Source of the DNA: Pseudoxanthomonas sp. NC8
GTDB taxonomy: Bacteria; Pseudomonadota; Gammaproteobacteria; Xanthomonadales; Xanthomonadaceae
NCBI GenBank assembly: GCA_025232375.1
Contig: CP060419.1
Coordinates: forward strand, 619,001 to 683,000
Length of the DNA stretch: 64,000 bases
Direction of reading: 5' to 3'
Below the pieces are notes generated by a model. The model was not told the DNA's origin. It did not search any database and saw only the letters and a program-made list of their open reading frames with translations. Made by a program: the position numbers and the translations under genes. How positions within the stretch are numbered: position 1 is the stretch's first letter; each line of letters begins with the position of its first letter. Below, in pieces: positions 11,851-24,092 of the stretch.

Positions 11851-12066
11851 ATGCCCTACGTGAAGATCGAGATCACGCGCGATGGAGTTACGCGCGAACA
11901 GAAAGCCGCCCTGATCCGCGAGACGACCGAGATGCTCGTGCGCATCCTGGACAAGGACCCGGCGACAACCTTCGTGCTCATCGAGGAAGTCGAGTTGGAC
12001 AACTGGGGCATCGCGGGCGAATCGGTCGCGGTGCGTCGTGGCCTCGTGCCGAGGACAGGACAATGA
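11851..12066 (+). CDS. 4-oxalocrotonate tautomerase family protein
   Basis: A 71-residue tautomerase-fold protein. After removal of Met the catalytic base Pro1 is exposed (MPYVKIEITRDG), and the middle region (REQKAALIRETTEMLV) matches the family helix. Members tautomerise enol/keto acids or dehalogenate small acids. No frame break. Its stop overlaps the next ATG (ATGA at 12063-12066), so it is translationally coupled to the NTF2-like gene. With the GST upstream this suggests a small xenobiotic or aromatic side-chain pathway, though the substrate cannot be read from sequence. The Shine-Dalgarno AAAGGA lies 7 bases before the start. Confidence 0.85.
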   Translation: MPYVKIEITRDGVTREQKAALIRETTEMLVRILDKDPATTFVLIEEVELDNWGIAGESVAVRRGLVPRTGQ

Positions 12067-12484
12067 GCACGCTGGGCCGGGCCGGCTACGACGCCCTTGT
12101 CGCGGTGCTGCAGGACTATCTGGACGGCCTGTACCACAGCGACACGACGCTGCTGCGAAGGGCCATGCATCCCCGCGCGATCTATGCCTGCGCCACGGGC
12201 GGTGAGCTGGTCGCGCTCGGCATGGATGAATATTTTCCGATCGTGGACCGTCGACCCTCTCCCGCCAGTGGGGCCACGCCCGGCAGGACCGCCTGCTCTC
12301 GGTCGAGTTCGCCGGCCCGGTGACAGCACTGGTACGACTGGAGTGCGCGATTCCACCAAAGCGGTTCATGGACTTCCTGACCCTGCTCCACGTCGAAGGA
12401 CGCTGGCAGATCATGTCGAAGGTGTTCCATTACCACCTGATGGAGGAGTCGGCCGCGAGTGCCGGCCACCCCAAAGCGCCATAG
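12063..12484 (+). CDS. NTF2-like (lumazine-binding/SnoaL type) protein
   Basis: Small cytoplasmic protein of about 140 residues with an NTF2-like fold: VAVLQDYLDGLYHSDTTLL and HPRAIYACATGGELV in the first half; LVRLECAIPPKRFMDFLTLL and GRWQIMSKVFHYH in the second. This is the pattern of the putative lumazine-binding family often found beside tautomerases and GSTs. One frame break near 12255 separates the halves. Start fixed by the ATGA overlap with the tautomerase. Its ligand or reaction is unknown. It ends the cassette probably run by the divergent LysR regulator. Confidence 0.75.
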
Positions 12485-12859
12485 CGGATGTGGCCCGCCT
12501 TGGCCGTCGGAATCTCTACCGACTGATGGCCCGGGAACGGGGCAGGGACGGACCCTGCTCAAGTCAGGTTGACCCTGATGCCGGGGGCAGGGTCACCCTG
12601 CCGAAGCGGGTCCAGCCTTGGCAGCAGGCAAGCGGCCCGGCTGTCCCGGGGCGGATGTCGGAGGCTGTGCGGAGGTTCCGCGCAGGCGCGGCGACGGTCA
12701 GGCCTGTGGGATGGGCGGAATCAGGCGTCCCGGTCACGGCTTCCGCCGCCAGCCAAGGCGCTGGTGGCCGACCGGCGGCGGGGCCATGGTCGCCGCCGGT
12801 CAAGGTAGCGGCGGGAGTGACGCTATATTCCACATACTCCAATCCGGCCCGGGCCATCT
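12485..12859. other. Intergenic stretch, 375 bases
   Basis: No convincing gene. It holds one perfect hairpin, GGCAGGG-TCA-CCCTGCC at 12585-12601, without a T-run; it might help end the upstream transcript. The promoter of the two-partner secretion genes must lie in its right half, but I could not identify -35/-10 boxes with confidence. Confidence 0.5.
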
Positions 12860-14636
12860 GTGATTCACGTCGCATCCTTGAAGTCGCGTGCTCCTGCTGC
12901 AGCCCTCGCCCGTCCCTCCCGAATCGCCCTGGTCTCGCTGTCCGTTTTCGCCGGCACCGCCTTGGTCGCAGGTTCCTCCGGCCCAGCTTCCCCCTGCGTT
13001 CGCACCGAACGCCGGCACCATCCTCAATATCTACGCGCCTCCGGCTGCCGCGCCGGACCTGCCGGCTTCGCGGCTGCCAGCCCCGCCGGATGAGCACGCG
13101 GCGGCCGAAGGCGATGCCGCGCGCCTGGCGGTCAGCGGCGTCGTCGTCGAAGGCGCGACCCTGCTGCCGGCCGCCGACATCCAGGCGCTGGTCGGCGGAT
13201 TCGCCGGGCGAGAGACCACGATCGGCGAACTGCGCGGCGCGGCCGAACGGATCACCGGCCTCTACCGCGAGCGCGGCTACTTCCTCGCCCGCGCCTACCT
13301 GCCTGCGCAGGAGATCGTCGGCGGCGTCGTGCGGATCCTCGTGCTGGAAGGGCGCTACGACCGCGTCGACGCATCGGGCTCGACCCGCCTGTCCGAGCAG
13401 GTGATACGCGACACGCTGGCCGCGCATGACGTGGTACCCGGCCAGCCCGCCTCGCAGGCGGCCCTCGAGCGCAGCCTGATCCTTCTCGAGCGCGGCGCAG
13501 GGGCGCCGGTCCATGCGCTGCTCCAGCCGGGGGCCACGATCGGCACCACCGCGCTGGCGATCGAAAGTCCCGCCGGTCCGCTGGTCAGCGGTTCGCTCGG
13601 CGCCGACAACTACGGCAACCGCTTCACCGGTGATGCCCGCGCCACCGCGTCGCTGTCGCTGAACAGCCCGTTGCGCCGCGGGGATCGCGCCAGCCTGTGG
13701 CTGGCCAGCTCGAGCGGCGCCGACGCCGCGTTCGGCACCTACCAGCTGCCGGTCGCCGGCAATGGCCTTGGTCGTCGGGGTCAGCGGTTCCTACTACCGG
13801 TACGAACTGTGCTGCGAGTTCGCCCCGCTCGACCGTGCCGGCGACGCCGCCGTCGCCGGGATCCAGGCGCGCTACCCGCTGCTGTTGCGTAAGGACGCCG
13901 TGGCTTCGGTCGGGGTCGCACTCGAGCACAAGCGGCTCAATGACACTTATGGAGCGGCGGCGACCTCGCCGACAAGCGCGCCAACGTCGTCACGGCCAGC
14001 CTCGACGGCGTCACCGCCAGCGCCGGCGGCCAGTTGCGCTACCGCCTCGCGGCAAGCAGCGGCGACCTGCGCATCAACGGCCCGGTCGAGTACATCCTCG
14101 CCAACGCGGCCACCATCAATACCGGCGGTCGCTACGCAAGGTTCCGCGGCGAAGCGGAGCAGACGCTGCCGCTGGCGGACTGGAACTTCCTCAGCGTGCG
14201 CGTCAGCGGCCAGCTCGCCAGCCGCAACCTGGACTCGTCGGAAAAATTCATCCTCGGCGGCTTCAACGGCATCCGCGCCTATCCGGAAGGCGAGGCGGCC
14301 GGCGACAACGCCTGGTTGGCGCGCCTGGACTGGGTGGTCCCGCTCCGGCTCGGCCGGTCCCCGGGAGCGGCGGCCGTGCGCGCGTTCGTCGATACCGGTG
14401 CGGTGTGGATCGTCGACAACACGCGCGGTGGCCGCGCCGCGCCGGGCTTCCGCAACCACTATTCCCTGTCCGGCGCCGGCGCCGGATTCAACTGGAACTT
14501 GCCGCGCGGTTTCGCGTTGAGCGCCTATGTCGCCCGCAGCATCGGCGACAACCCGGGTGCCTCGGCAAGCGGCAACAATGCCGACGGACGCGACAGCGAT
14601 GTGCGCGGCTGGGTCGGCGTCGAATGGGCCTTCTGA
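12860..14636 (+). CDS. Two-partner secretion transporter TpsB (ShlB/FhaC family)
   Basis: Outer-membrane beta-barrel that exports the adjacent TpsA. A signal segment (RIALVSLSVFAGTALVAGSS) is followed by a Pro-rich linker and POTRA domains (VSGVVVEGATLLPAADIQAL; LYRERGYFLARAYLP; GVVRILVLEGRYDRV). The ShlB-type barrel follows, from GSLGADNYGNRFTG to a last strand ending GWVGVEWAF with a C-terminal Phe, as usual for outer-membrane proteins. The loop-6 motif conserved as VRGY in FhaC appears as GIRAYPEG. Frame breaks near 12978, 13770 and 13955. The start is a GTG at 12860 without a strong ribosome site. About 590 residues. The TpsA gene starts 2 bases after its stop. Confidence 0.92.
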
Positions 14637-14638
14637 CC

Positions 14639-17600
14639 ATGAACAAAGCCTACCGCCTCGTCTGGAACCGTCGCCTCAATGCCTGGGTCGTCGCGTCCGA
14701 GCTGGCCCGCTCCGGCGGCAAGAAGTCGGGTGCGCGCGTCCGCACAGGGCTGGCGAGCGTCGCCGTCGTGCTCGGGTTCGCTCCGCACCTGGCCGCCGCC
14801 GAGCTGTCACCCGACGCCTTGCCCACCGGCGGCAGCGTCGATGTCGGTAAGGCGAGCATCGCCACCAGCGGTGCGCGGATGGATGTCACCCAGTCCAGCC
14901 AGAAGGTGATCATCAACTGGCACGGCTTCGACATCGGCAGCGACGCGCAGGTCAACTTCGTCCAGCCCGGTGCCTCGGCCGTCGCGCTCAACCGCGTCAG
15001 CGGAGCCACCGCCTCGCGCATCGAGGGCCAGCTTTCCGCCAACGGCAAGGTTTTATGGTCAATCCCAACGGCGTGCTGTTCGGCGCCGGTGCGCGGGTCA
15101 ATGCCGATGCCTTCGTGGCATCGACGCTCAACCTGCGCGACAGCGACTTCCTCGACGGCAAATACCGGTTCAGCGGCAATGGCGGCGGCATCGAGAACCG
15201 GGGCGAGATCACCGCGGCGCCGGGAGGCTACATCGCCTTCATCGCCCCGCAGGTGGTGAACACCGGCAGCGCCAGCGCACCGATGGGCACGGTCGCCACC
15301 GGCGCCGGCGAGCGCGTCACCCTCAACTTCGCCGGCAACCGCCTGGTCGGGCTCAGTGTTGCCACCGATACGCTGGACACCCTGATCGACAACCGCGGCG
15401 CCATCCGGGCCGAAGGCGGCGCGATCCTGCTCACCGCGGCGGGCGCCGAAGCGGTCACCCGCAGCGTCATCAACAACACCGGCGTGATCGAGGCATCCAG
15501 CCTGTCCACCGACGGCGGGCGCATCGTGCTCACGGCCGGCAAGGACATCAGCCTCGGCGCCGGGTCGATGCTGGCCGCGGATGGCGGCAAGGGCGGCGAA
15601 GTGGCCGTGCAGGCGCGGGCTGGCACGCTGCTCGCCGGGGGCGATATTTCGGCGCGCGGAACGACCGGCGAAGGCGGTAGCGTCCAGCTGCTCGGCCGGT
15701 ATGTCGGCCTTCTCGACGGCGCGCAGGTGGATGCATCGGGCGCCAGCGGTGGCGGCACGGTGCTGGTGGGCGGCGACTACCGGGGCGCCAATGCCGGCGT
15801 GCAGAATGCATTCCGCACCTACGTCGGGGCTCAGGCGACGATCCGGGCCGACGCGTTGCAGCAGGGCGATGGTGGCAAGGTCATCGTCTGGGCCGACGAT
15901 ACGGCACGCTTCCACGGTACGGTTTCGGTAGGGGGTGGCGCGCAGGGCGGCGACGGCGGATCCGTCGAAATCTCCGGCAGGCGGAATATGGAACTGCTGG
16001 GCGCGGTCGACGTCGCCGCGCCGCTGGGCAGTGGTGGACGGGTGTTGCTCGACCCGGAGGACATCGTCCTCAACACCTCGACCCAGGCAACGCCCCCAAC
16101 AACCCCAACGGAACGGCGGACGCGGCATTCGGCGACCCGCCGGCGAGCGGGGCCCTGACCGTCCAGATCGCCGACATCACCGGGTTCTCGGAGCTGTACC
16201 TGCAGGCGACCCGCGATATCACGGTCAGCAATCCGCTGACGATGGCGGTCAACAACAGCATCCGCCTGGAAGCCAACAACAACATCACCCTGGCGGCAGG
16301 CGCGAATATCGCCACGTCCGGGACCGGCTCGATCCGCTTCACCGCCGATGCCGACAACAGCGGGGCGGGCACGCTGGCGATGAACAACGCCACGCTGAGC
16401 AGCGATATCGGCGGGATCGCGCTGGCCGGCGCCAGCGTCAGCGGAACCGGCGCGATCAACTCGACGGGCGGCACCAGCGGCAACGGCGGCAACGTCAGCA
16501 TCACCACGACGGCGGGCAACGTGGGCGTGGGTGCGATCACCAGCAGCGGCGGCACGGCAGCGGCGGGCACAGCCGGGCGCAACGCCGGCAACGTGACGGT
16601 CAGCAGCGCCGGCACGGTGACCACCGGTGCGATCACCGCCAGCGGCAGCGCCGGCAACGGCGCGACCCTGGATCTTGCGGGCGGCAACGGCGCGGCGATC
16701 TCCATCACCGGCGTCGGCGGGGTGACCACCGGCATCCTGGCGGCCAGCGGTGCCAACGCGACCACCACCAACGGCAAGGGCGGTGACGCCGGCAGCATCA
16801 GCATCGGCAACAGCGGCAGCGGCAACATCTCCACCAACCGGCTGACCGCGGCCACGGGCGCGGCGACCGGCACCGGGGCCGGGGGCAGCGTCGGCTTCAT
16901 CTCGGTGGTCAACACGGCCGCCGGTGGCAGCGTGTCGACCAACATCATCAGCACGCTGGGCGCCAACAATGCCGGCGGCGGCGATGTCCTGCTGTCGGCG
17001 CAGGGCGACGTCACGGTCGCCGGCACCATCGGCACCTCCGCGGGCAGCAACAGCAGCGGTGGCCCAGGCCGCAAGGCCGGCAACATCACCATCAGCGGGG
17101 TCAACCGCTCGATCAGCGGCGTCATGACCGCCAACGGCGGCATCGCCTCGGGCACCAATAAGGCCGCCGGCGGCGCCGGCATCGTTTCGGTGACGGGCAG
17201 CGGCACGCTCAGCACGGCCGGGATCAACTCGCGCACCGGCACCGCGACTGGTATCGGCGCAGGTGGCACGGTGGGCGGCATCACCTGGGCGGCAGCACCA
17301 TCACCACCGGGGACTGCTCGACACCAGCGGCCGCGAGAACGGCGACGGCGGCAACATCAACATCACTGCCAGTGGCCTGCTGACCCTCAACGGGGCCCTG
17401 CTCAGCACGGCCGGGGTGAACGTGGCCGCGACCACGCAGGCCGGCAACAACGCTGGTGCGATCAGCGTGTCCGGCAACGGGATCACCTCGGTCGCGGCGG
17501 CGACGATCACGGCCAATGGCGGTGCCGGACTGGGCACCAACCAGGCCGGTGGCAACGCGGGGCCTTGGTGACGATCACAGGGACCGGAACGGGTGCCATC

Positions 17601-20600
17601 GCCCTCAATACCGCGGCGGCGATCACCTCGAGCACGGGCGCGGCGACGGGCACCGGTGCCGGTGGCGCGGTGGGCGGCATCGTGCTGGGCGGGCCGTCGA
17701 TCACGAGCACCGGTGCCTTGACCACCACGGGCGGTGTCAACGGCAACGGCGGCAACGTCAGCATCACCACGACGGCGGGCAACGTGGGCGTGGGTGCGAT
17801 CACCAGCAGCGGCGGCACGGCAGCGGCGGGCACAGCCGGGCGCAACGCCGGCAACGTGACGGTCAGCAGCGCCGGCACGGTGACCACCGGTGCGATCACC
17901 GCCAGCGGCAGCGCCGGCAACGGCGCGACCCTGGATCTTGCGGGGGCAACGGCGCGGCGATCGCCATCACCGGCGTCGGCGGGGTGACCACCGGCATCCT
18001 GGCGGCCAGCGGTGCCAACGCGACCACCACCAACGGCAAGGGCGGTGACGCCGGCAGCATCAGCATCGGCAACAGCGGCAGCGGCAGCGGCAACATCTCC
18101 ACCAACCGGCTGACCGCGGCCACGGGCGCGGCGACCGGCACCGGGGCCGGGGGCAGCGTCGGCTTCATCTCGGTGGTCAACACGGCGGCCGGCGGCAGCG
18201 TGTCGACCAACATCATCAGCACGCTGGGCGCCAACAATGCCGGCGGCGGCGATGTCCTGCTGTCGGCGCAGGGCGACGTCACGGTCGCCGGCACCATCGG
18301 CACCTCCGCGGGCAGCAACAGCAGCGGTGGCCCAGGCCGCAAGGCCGGCAACATCACCATCAGCGGGGTCAACCGCTCGATCAGCGGCGTCATGACCGCC
18401 AACGGCGGCATCGCCTCGGGCACCAACCAGGCCGCCGGCGGCGCCGGCATCGTTTCGGTGACGGGCAGCGGCACGCTCAGCACGGCGGGGATCAACTCGC
18501 GCACCGGCACCGCGACCGGTATCGGCGCAGGTGGCACGGTGGGTGGCATCACCTGGGCGGCAGCACCATCACCACCGGGGACTGCTCGACACCAGCGGCC
18601 GCGAGAACGGCGACGGCGGCAACATCAACATCACTGCCAGTGGCCTGCTGACCCTCAACGGGGCCCTGCTCAGCACGGCCGGGGTGAACGTGGCCGCGAC
18701 CACGCAGGCCGGCAACAACGCCGGTGCGATCAGCGTGTCCGGCAACGGGATCACCTCGGTCGCGGCGGCGACGATCACGGCCAATGGCGGTGCCGGACTG
18801 GGCACCAACCAGGCCGGTGGCAACGCGGGCCTGGTGGTGACGATCACCGGGACGGGTACGGGTGCGGTCGCGCTCAATACCGCGGCGGCGATCACCTCGA
18901 GCACGGGCGCGGCGACGGGCACCGGCGCCGGTGGCGCGGTGGGCGGCATCGTGCTGGGCGGGCCGTCGATCACGAGCACCGGTGCCTTGACCACCACGGG
19001 TGGTGTCAACGGCAACGGCGGCAACGTCAGCATCACCACGACGGCGGGCAACGCGGCCGTGGTGCGATCACCAGCAGCGGCGGCACGGCAGCGGCGGGCA
19101 CGTCCGGGCGCAACGCCGGCAGCGTGACGGTCAGCAGCACCGGCACGGTGACCGCCGGTGCGATCACCGCCAGCGGCAGCGCCGGTAATGGCACCAACCA
19201 GGCCGGCGGCAATGGTGGAAGCATTCTCCTGGACGCCGGTGGCGCCGTGCCGCAGGTCGTCATCGGTGGCGACGTTTCGGCGATCGGCGGCAACCGCACG
19301 GGAACCGCTGTCGCGGGCGCGGGTGGCAGCATCACCATCGCCGATACGCTCAGTATGGCGGCGGGAAACCGCACCATCACCAGCCGGGGGCAGTACCGGC
19401 GTGGGCGCCGGCGGAAACATCAGCCTGGGTGGCCCGCTCCTCGATGACGGCGCGGTGCGCACTTTGACCGTCACGGGTGGCAGCGGCACGGTGACCATCG
19501 CCGGTGGTGCGCCCGGCGCCTCGCCGGCCAGCACCCTCGACACCTTGCTGGTCACCGCCTCGGACGGCGCTGGCAGGATCAGGGTCGGCTCGGTCAGTAC
19601 CGTTGCGGCGCAGTCCTACGATGCCGGCACGGGTGGCATCGAACTGGGCGGCAATATCACCACGCTGGGATCGGCGGGAGCCGATACCGTGGGTTTCGCC
19701 GATGCGGTGACACTGACCGGAAACTCCTCGATCACCACGGCGGGGGCGGCGGCGACAACATCGTGATCAACCGGGCTGTCGACGGCGCCTTCAGCCTGTT
19801 GCTGGACGCGGGCGCGGCCGGAAACGTCACTACCAGCGCTGCTGTGGGTGGCAGCACGCCGCTGTCGGCGTTCGCAGCCACGGGTGCGGCCGTCACCCTG
19901 GGCGGGAACGTCAATGCCGGATCGATCACCGCCCGCAGTCTCGGCGGCGACCTGACACTCGGTGCCGGGACGATCCTGTCGGGCACGGGCGCGGGAGATG
20001 CGATCGTGCTGTCCGGCAATCGCTTCGTGAACAACGCCGGGGCGTCCGCGCTCTCAACGCCAACGGACGCTGGCTGGTCTGGTCGGGCAACGCGAATCCG
20101 TTTTCGGGCGCGACCCCCGACGTGCGCGGCGGGCTGGTCTATGCCTTCAAGCAGTACAACGCCGTCTACGGGGCAACGACTGTCCTGGGTAGCGGCAATG
20201 GCTTCCTCTATGCGGCGGCTCCTGCGCTTGCCGTCAGCCTTAGCCGGTACGGTCACCCGGGACCTATGACGGCACCACGGCGGCAGTCCTGACCGGAGCG
20301 AACTTCGCAGCCAGCGGCATGGTCGATGGCGACACGGTGGTGCTGGGTGGAACCGGCAGCTTTGCCGATCCGAATGCCGGCACCGCGAAGTCGGTGACCG
20401 CCACCGGCATCACAGCCAGTGGTACGAATGGCGCGGCGACCGTCTATGGCTACCAGGTCAGCCCGGCGTCGGTGTCCGCGAGCATCGGCACCATCACCCC
20501 GGCACTGCTGACGGTGAGTGGCGGCACCACGAGCAGCACCTACACGGCGGCCAGCCATACCAACACGTTCACCACCAGCGGCCTGCTGGGCGGCGACAGC

Positions 20601-23600
20601 GTTACCGGCGTCACCGGCCTTGGCCAGCGGCACCAATACCGGTACCTACGCTGACAGCTGGGCAATGCCACCGGCACGGGGCTGGGCAACTACACGATCA
20701 GCTACGTCAACGGCAGCCTGCAGATCACCCCGGCACTGCTGACGGTGAGTGGCGGCACGACGAGCAGCACCTACACGGCGACCAGCCAGGCCAACACGTT
20801 CACCACCAGCGGCCTGCTGGGCGGCGACAGCGTCACCGGCGTCACCGGCCTTGGCCAGCGGCACCCATGCCGGCAGCTACGCCGACAGCCTGGGCGATGC
20901 CACCGGCACGGGCCTGGGCAACTACACGATCAGCTACGTCAACGGCAGCCTGCAGATCACCCCGGCAGTCCTGGTGCTCGACGCCAACGCCGACACCAAG
21001 GTCTATGACGGAACCGTCCTGTCGAGCGGGCTGGTAAGTGCGAGCAACCTGCAGGGTGCTGACGGCGTCACCGCCAGCCAGCATTTCCTCAGCAAGGACG
21101 TGCTCGGCACCAATGGCAGCACGCTGGCGGTCGATGCCGGCTACACGATCCATGATGGGAATGGCGGCAACAACTACACCGTCGTGACCCACAGCGCGAG
21201 CGGCACCATCACCCCGGCGCCGCTGACGGTGAGTGGCGACACCACGAGCAGCACCTACACGGCGACCAGCCAGGCCAACACGTTCACCACCAGCGGCCTG
21301 CTGGGCGGCGACAGCGTCACCGGCGTCACCGGCCCGGCCAGCGGCACCCCGGGTCGGCAGCTACGCCGACAGCTGGGCAACGCCACCGGCACGGGGCTGG
21401 GCAACTACACGATCAGCTACGTCAACGGCAGCCTGCAGATCACCCCGGCACTGCTGACGGTGAGCGGCGGCACGACGAGCAGCACCTACACGGCAGCCAG
21501 CCAGGCCAACACGTTCACCACCAGCGGGCTGCTGGGCGGCGACAGCGTGACCGGCGTGAGTGGGCTTACTGGCCAGCGGCACCGACACGGGGACCTATGC
21601 CGACAACCTCGGCAACGCCACCGGCACGGGGCTGGGCAACTACACGATCAGCTACGTCAACGGCAGCCTGCAGATCACCCCGGCACTGCTGACGGTGAGC
21701 GGCGGCACGACGAGCAGCACCTACACGGCGACCAGCCAGATCAACACGTTCACCACCAGCGGCCTGCTGGGGGCGACAGCGTGACGGGCGTGAGTGGCCT
21801 GGGCAGCGGGACCAATACGGGGACCTATGCCGACAACCTCGGCAACGCCACCGGCGCGGGCCAGGCAACTACACGATCATCTACGTCAACGGCAGCCTGC
21901 AGATCACCCCGGCACTGCTGACGGTGAGCGGCGGCACGACGAGCAGCACCTACACGGCAGCCAGCCATAGGCCAACACGTTCACCACCAGCGGGCTGCTG
22001 GGCGCCGACAGCGTGACCGGCGTGAGTGGTATGGGCAGCGGCACCGACACGGGGACCTATGCCGACAACCTCGGCAACGCCACCGGCACGGGCCAGGCAA
22101 CTACACGATCAGCTACGTCAACGGCAGCCTGCAGATCACCCCGGCACAGCTGACGGTGAGGGGCGGCACGACGAGCAGCACCTACACCGCGACCAGCCAG
22201 GCCAACACGTTCACCACCAGCGGCCTGCTGGGCGGCGACAGCGTCACCGGCGTCACTGGCCTGGCCAGCGGCACCCAGGTCGGCAGCTACGCCGACAGCT
22301 GGGCAATGCCACCGGCACGGGGTTGGGCAACTACACGATCAGCTACATCAACGGCAGCCTGCAGATCACCCCGGCACTGCTGACGGTGAACGGCGCCACC
22401 ACGAGCAGCACCTATACGGCGACGAGTAAGGCCAACACGTTCACCACCAGCGGCCTGCTGGGCGGCGACAGCGTGACCGGCGTGAGTGGCTGGGCAGCGG
22501 CACCGACACGGGGACCTATGCCGACAACCTCGGCAACGCCACCGGCACGGGGCTGGGCAACTACACGATCAGCTACGTCAACGGCAGCCTGCAGATCACC
22601 CCGGCACTGCTGACGGTGAGCGGCGGCACGACGAGCAGCACCTACACGGCAGCCAGCCAGGCCAACACGTTCACCACCAGCGGGCTGCTGGGCGGCGACA
22701 GCGTGACCGGCGTGAGTGGTATGGGCAGCGGCACCGACACGGGGACCTATGCCGACAACCTCGGCAACGCCACCGGCAACGGTGTCGGCAACTACACCAT
22801 CAGCTACGTCAACGGCAGCCTGCAGATCACCCCGGCACTGCTGACGGTGAGTGGCGGCAGCACGAGCAGCACCTACACCGCGACCAGCCAGGCCAATACG
22901 TTCACCACCAGCGGCCTGCTGGGCGGCGACAGCGTCACCGGCGTCACCGGCCTTGGCCAGTGGCACCGGGTCGGCAGCTACGCCGACAGCCTGGGCAATG
23001 CCATCGGCACGGGCCCAGGCAACTACACGATCAGCTACGTCAACGGCAGCCTGCAGATCACCCCGGCAAGCTGACGGTGAGGGGCGGCACGACGAGCAGC
23101 ACCTACACCGCGACCAGCCAGGCCAACACGTTCACCACCAGCGGCCTGCTGGGCGGCGACAGCGTGACCGGCGTGAGCGGTCTTGGTGCCGGCACGCAGG
23201 TCGGCAGCTACGCCGACACCCTGGGCAATGCCACCGGCACGGGGCTGGGCAACTACACCATCAGCTACGTCAACGGCAGCCTGCGGGTCACTCCGGCCGT
23301 GCTGACCATCACCGGCGCCACGACCAGCAGCACCTACACGGCGACCAGCCAGGTCAACACGTTCACCACCAGCGGCTTGCTGGGCGGCGACAGCGTGATC
23401 GGAGTCAGTGGCCAGGGTCGCGGCACCAACGCCGGCACCTATGCGGACACGCTGGCCGACGCCACCGGCACGGGCCCAGGCAACTACACGATCAGCTACG
23501 TCAACGGCAGCCTGCGGATCACTCCGGCCACGCTGACCATCACCGCCGGCGATGCACAGCGCCTCGTCAATGCGCCCAATCCGCCGCTCACCGCGATCTA

Positions 23601-23963
23601 TGCGGGATTCGTCGGCGGTGAAACGCCGGCGAACCTCAAGGGGACGTTGTCGTTCTCGACTTCGGCGACTGTCGCCTCGCCGCCGGGTGCATACAGCGTC
23701 ACTCCGTCCGGGCAGACGTCCTCCAACTACGCGATCCGGTACGTCGATGGAGTGCTGCGGGTCACCAGGAGCAGCGTGGAGCCGGGTGCCCTGCCGGGTG
23801 GCTACAGTCCGCAGGCCCCTGGCAGCCACCTACACCGACGCGCAGGCCGTGGCGCGTCCGTTGCCTGACATGCAGTACCTTGGCCGGCCCGGAGGAGGCG
23901 GACGACGAACGGCTGGGCACGCGCATCACCGTGGCATCCGGAGGGCTCAACCTCGGCGAGTGA
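14639..23963 (+). CDS. TpsA exoprotein: filamentous-haemagglutinin-type adhesin with MBG repeats
   Basis: Very large secreted adhesin, about 3,100 residues. It opens with an extended signal peptide (ESPR: MNKAYRLVWNRRLNAWVVAS), then a hydrophobic core (SVAVVLGFAPHLAAA) and the TPS secretion domain, with INWHGFDIGSDAQVNF and MVNPNGVLFGAGARVNADAF. A Gly/Ala/Ser/Thr-rich beta-helix follows, including two near-identical 1.27-kb repeats. After a YDG-like module (TYDGTTAAVLTG) comes an array of twelve 78-residue MBG modules interrupted by one more YDG module (KVYDGTVLSSGL), then a final MBG-like unit and a short tail ending VASGGLNLGE. No C-terminal toxin domain or CdiA-type VENN motif was seen, so adhesion or biofilm is likelier than contact inhibition. 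Many frame breaks, mostly at CCWGG sites (for example 15052, 16085, 17290, 17570, 17945, 19060, 19395, 20630). Confidence 0.9.
16491..19215 (+). repeat. Tandem 1.27-kb direct repeats inside tpsA
   Basis: The same sequence starts at 16491, 17754 and 19023 (marker: AACGTCAGCATCACCACGAC). The first two units are almost identical over about 1,263 and 1,269 bases; the third is cut short near 19200. Differences between copies are few: a 6-base insertion (one extra GGCAGC) in unit 2, some silent changes, and the shifts at CCWGG sites. Such repeats can expand or shrink by recombination and can also collapse in assembly. Confidence 0.9.
20510..23533 (+). repeat. Array of twelve ~234-bp MBG modules in tpsA
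   Basis: Each unit encodes about 78 residues that begin LLTVSGGTTSSTYTATSQ, pass through FTTSGLLGGDSVTGV and end NYTISYVNGSLQITPA. Units start near 20510, 20744, 21224, 21456, 21690, 21916, 22150, 22378, 22612, 22846, 23071 and 23300; one YDG-type module sits between the second and third. The modules are Ig-like MBG (mostly beta, glycine-rich) stalk domains. DNA identity between copies is very high, so single-base shifts at CCAGG/CCTGG sites stand out clearly against the other copies. Confidence 0.9.
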
Positions 23964-24092
23964 ACGCGGGGCCGGCGCGCCGTCGATCGCGACGGGTTCG
24001 CCGCGGGAGCGCGGCTGCCCGCACCGCTGCGGTGGCTCGACCCATGCAGGTGCCGCTGCCGTGGGCTGGCGTCACGCGGTGGCCGCCGATGC

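Noticed and set aside
16070..17284. Long Pro/Val/Ala-rich minus-strand frame inside tpsA
   Set aside because: It is the antisense of Gly/Thr/Ala-rich repeats; it repeats with the same period and has no independent protein features.
14639..23963. tpsA as a decayed pseudogene
   Set aside because: It has many breaks, but the repeat copies are otherwise almost identical and the breaks sit at CCWGG sites in single copies. Both the secretion domain and the C-terminal end are readable.
23500..23963. CdiA-type contact-inhibition toxin at the TpsA C-terminus with a following immunity gene
   Set aside because: No VENN-like motif, no toxin-like variable domain, and the next gene is on the other strand and encodes a membrane hydrolase.
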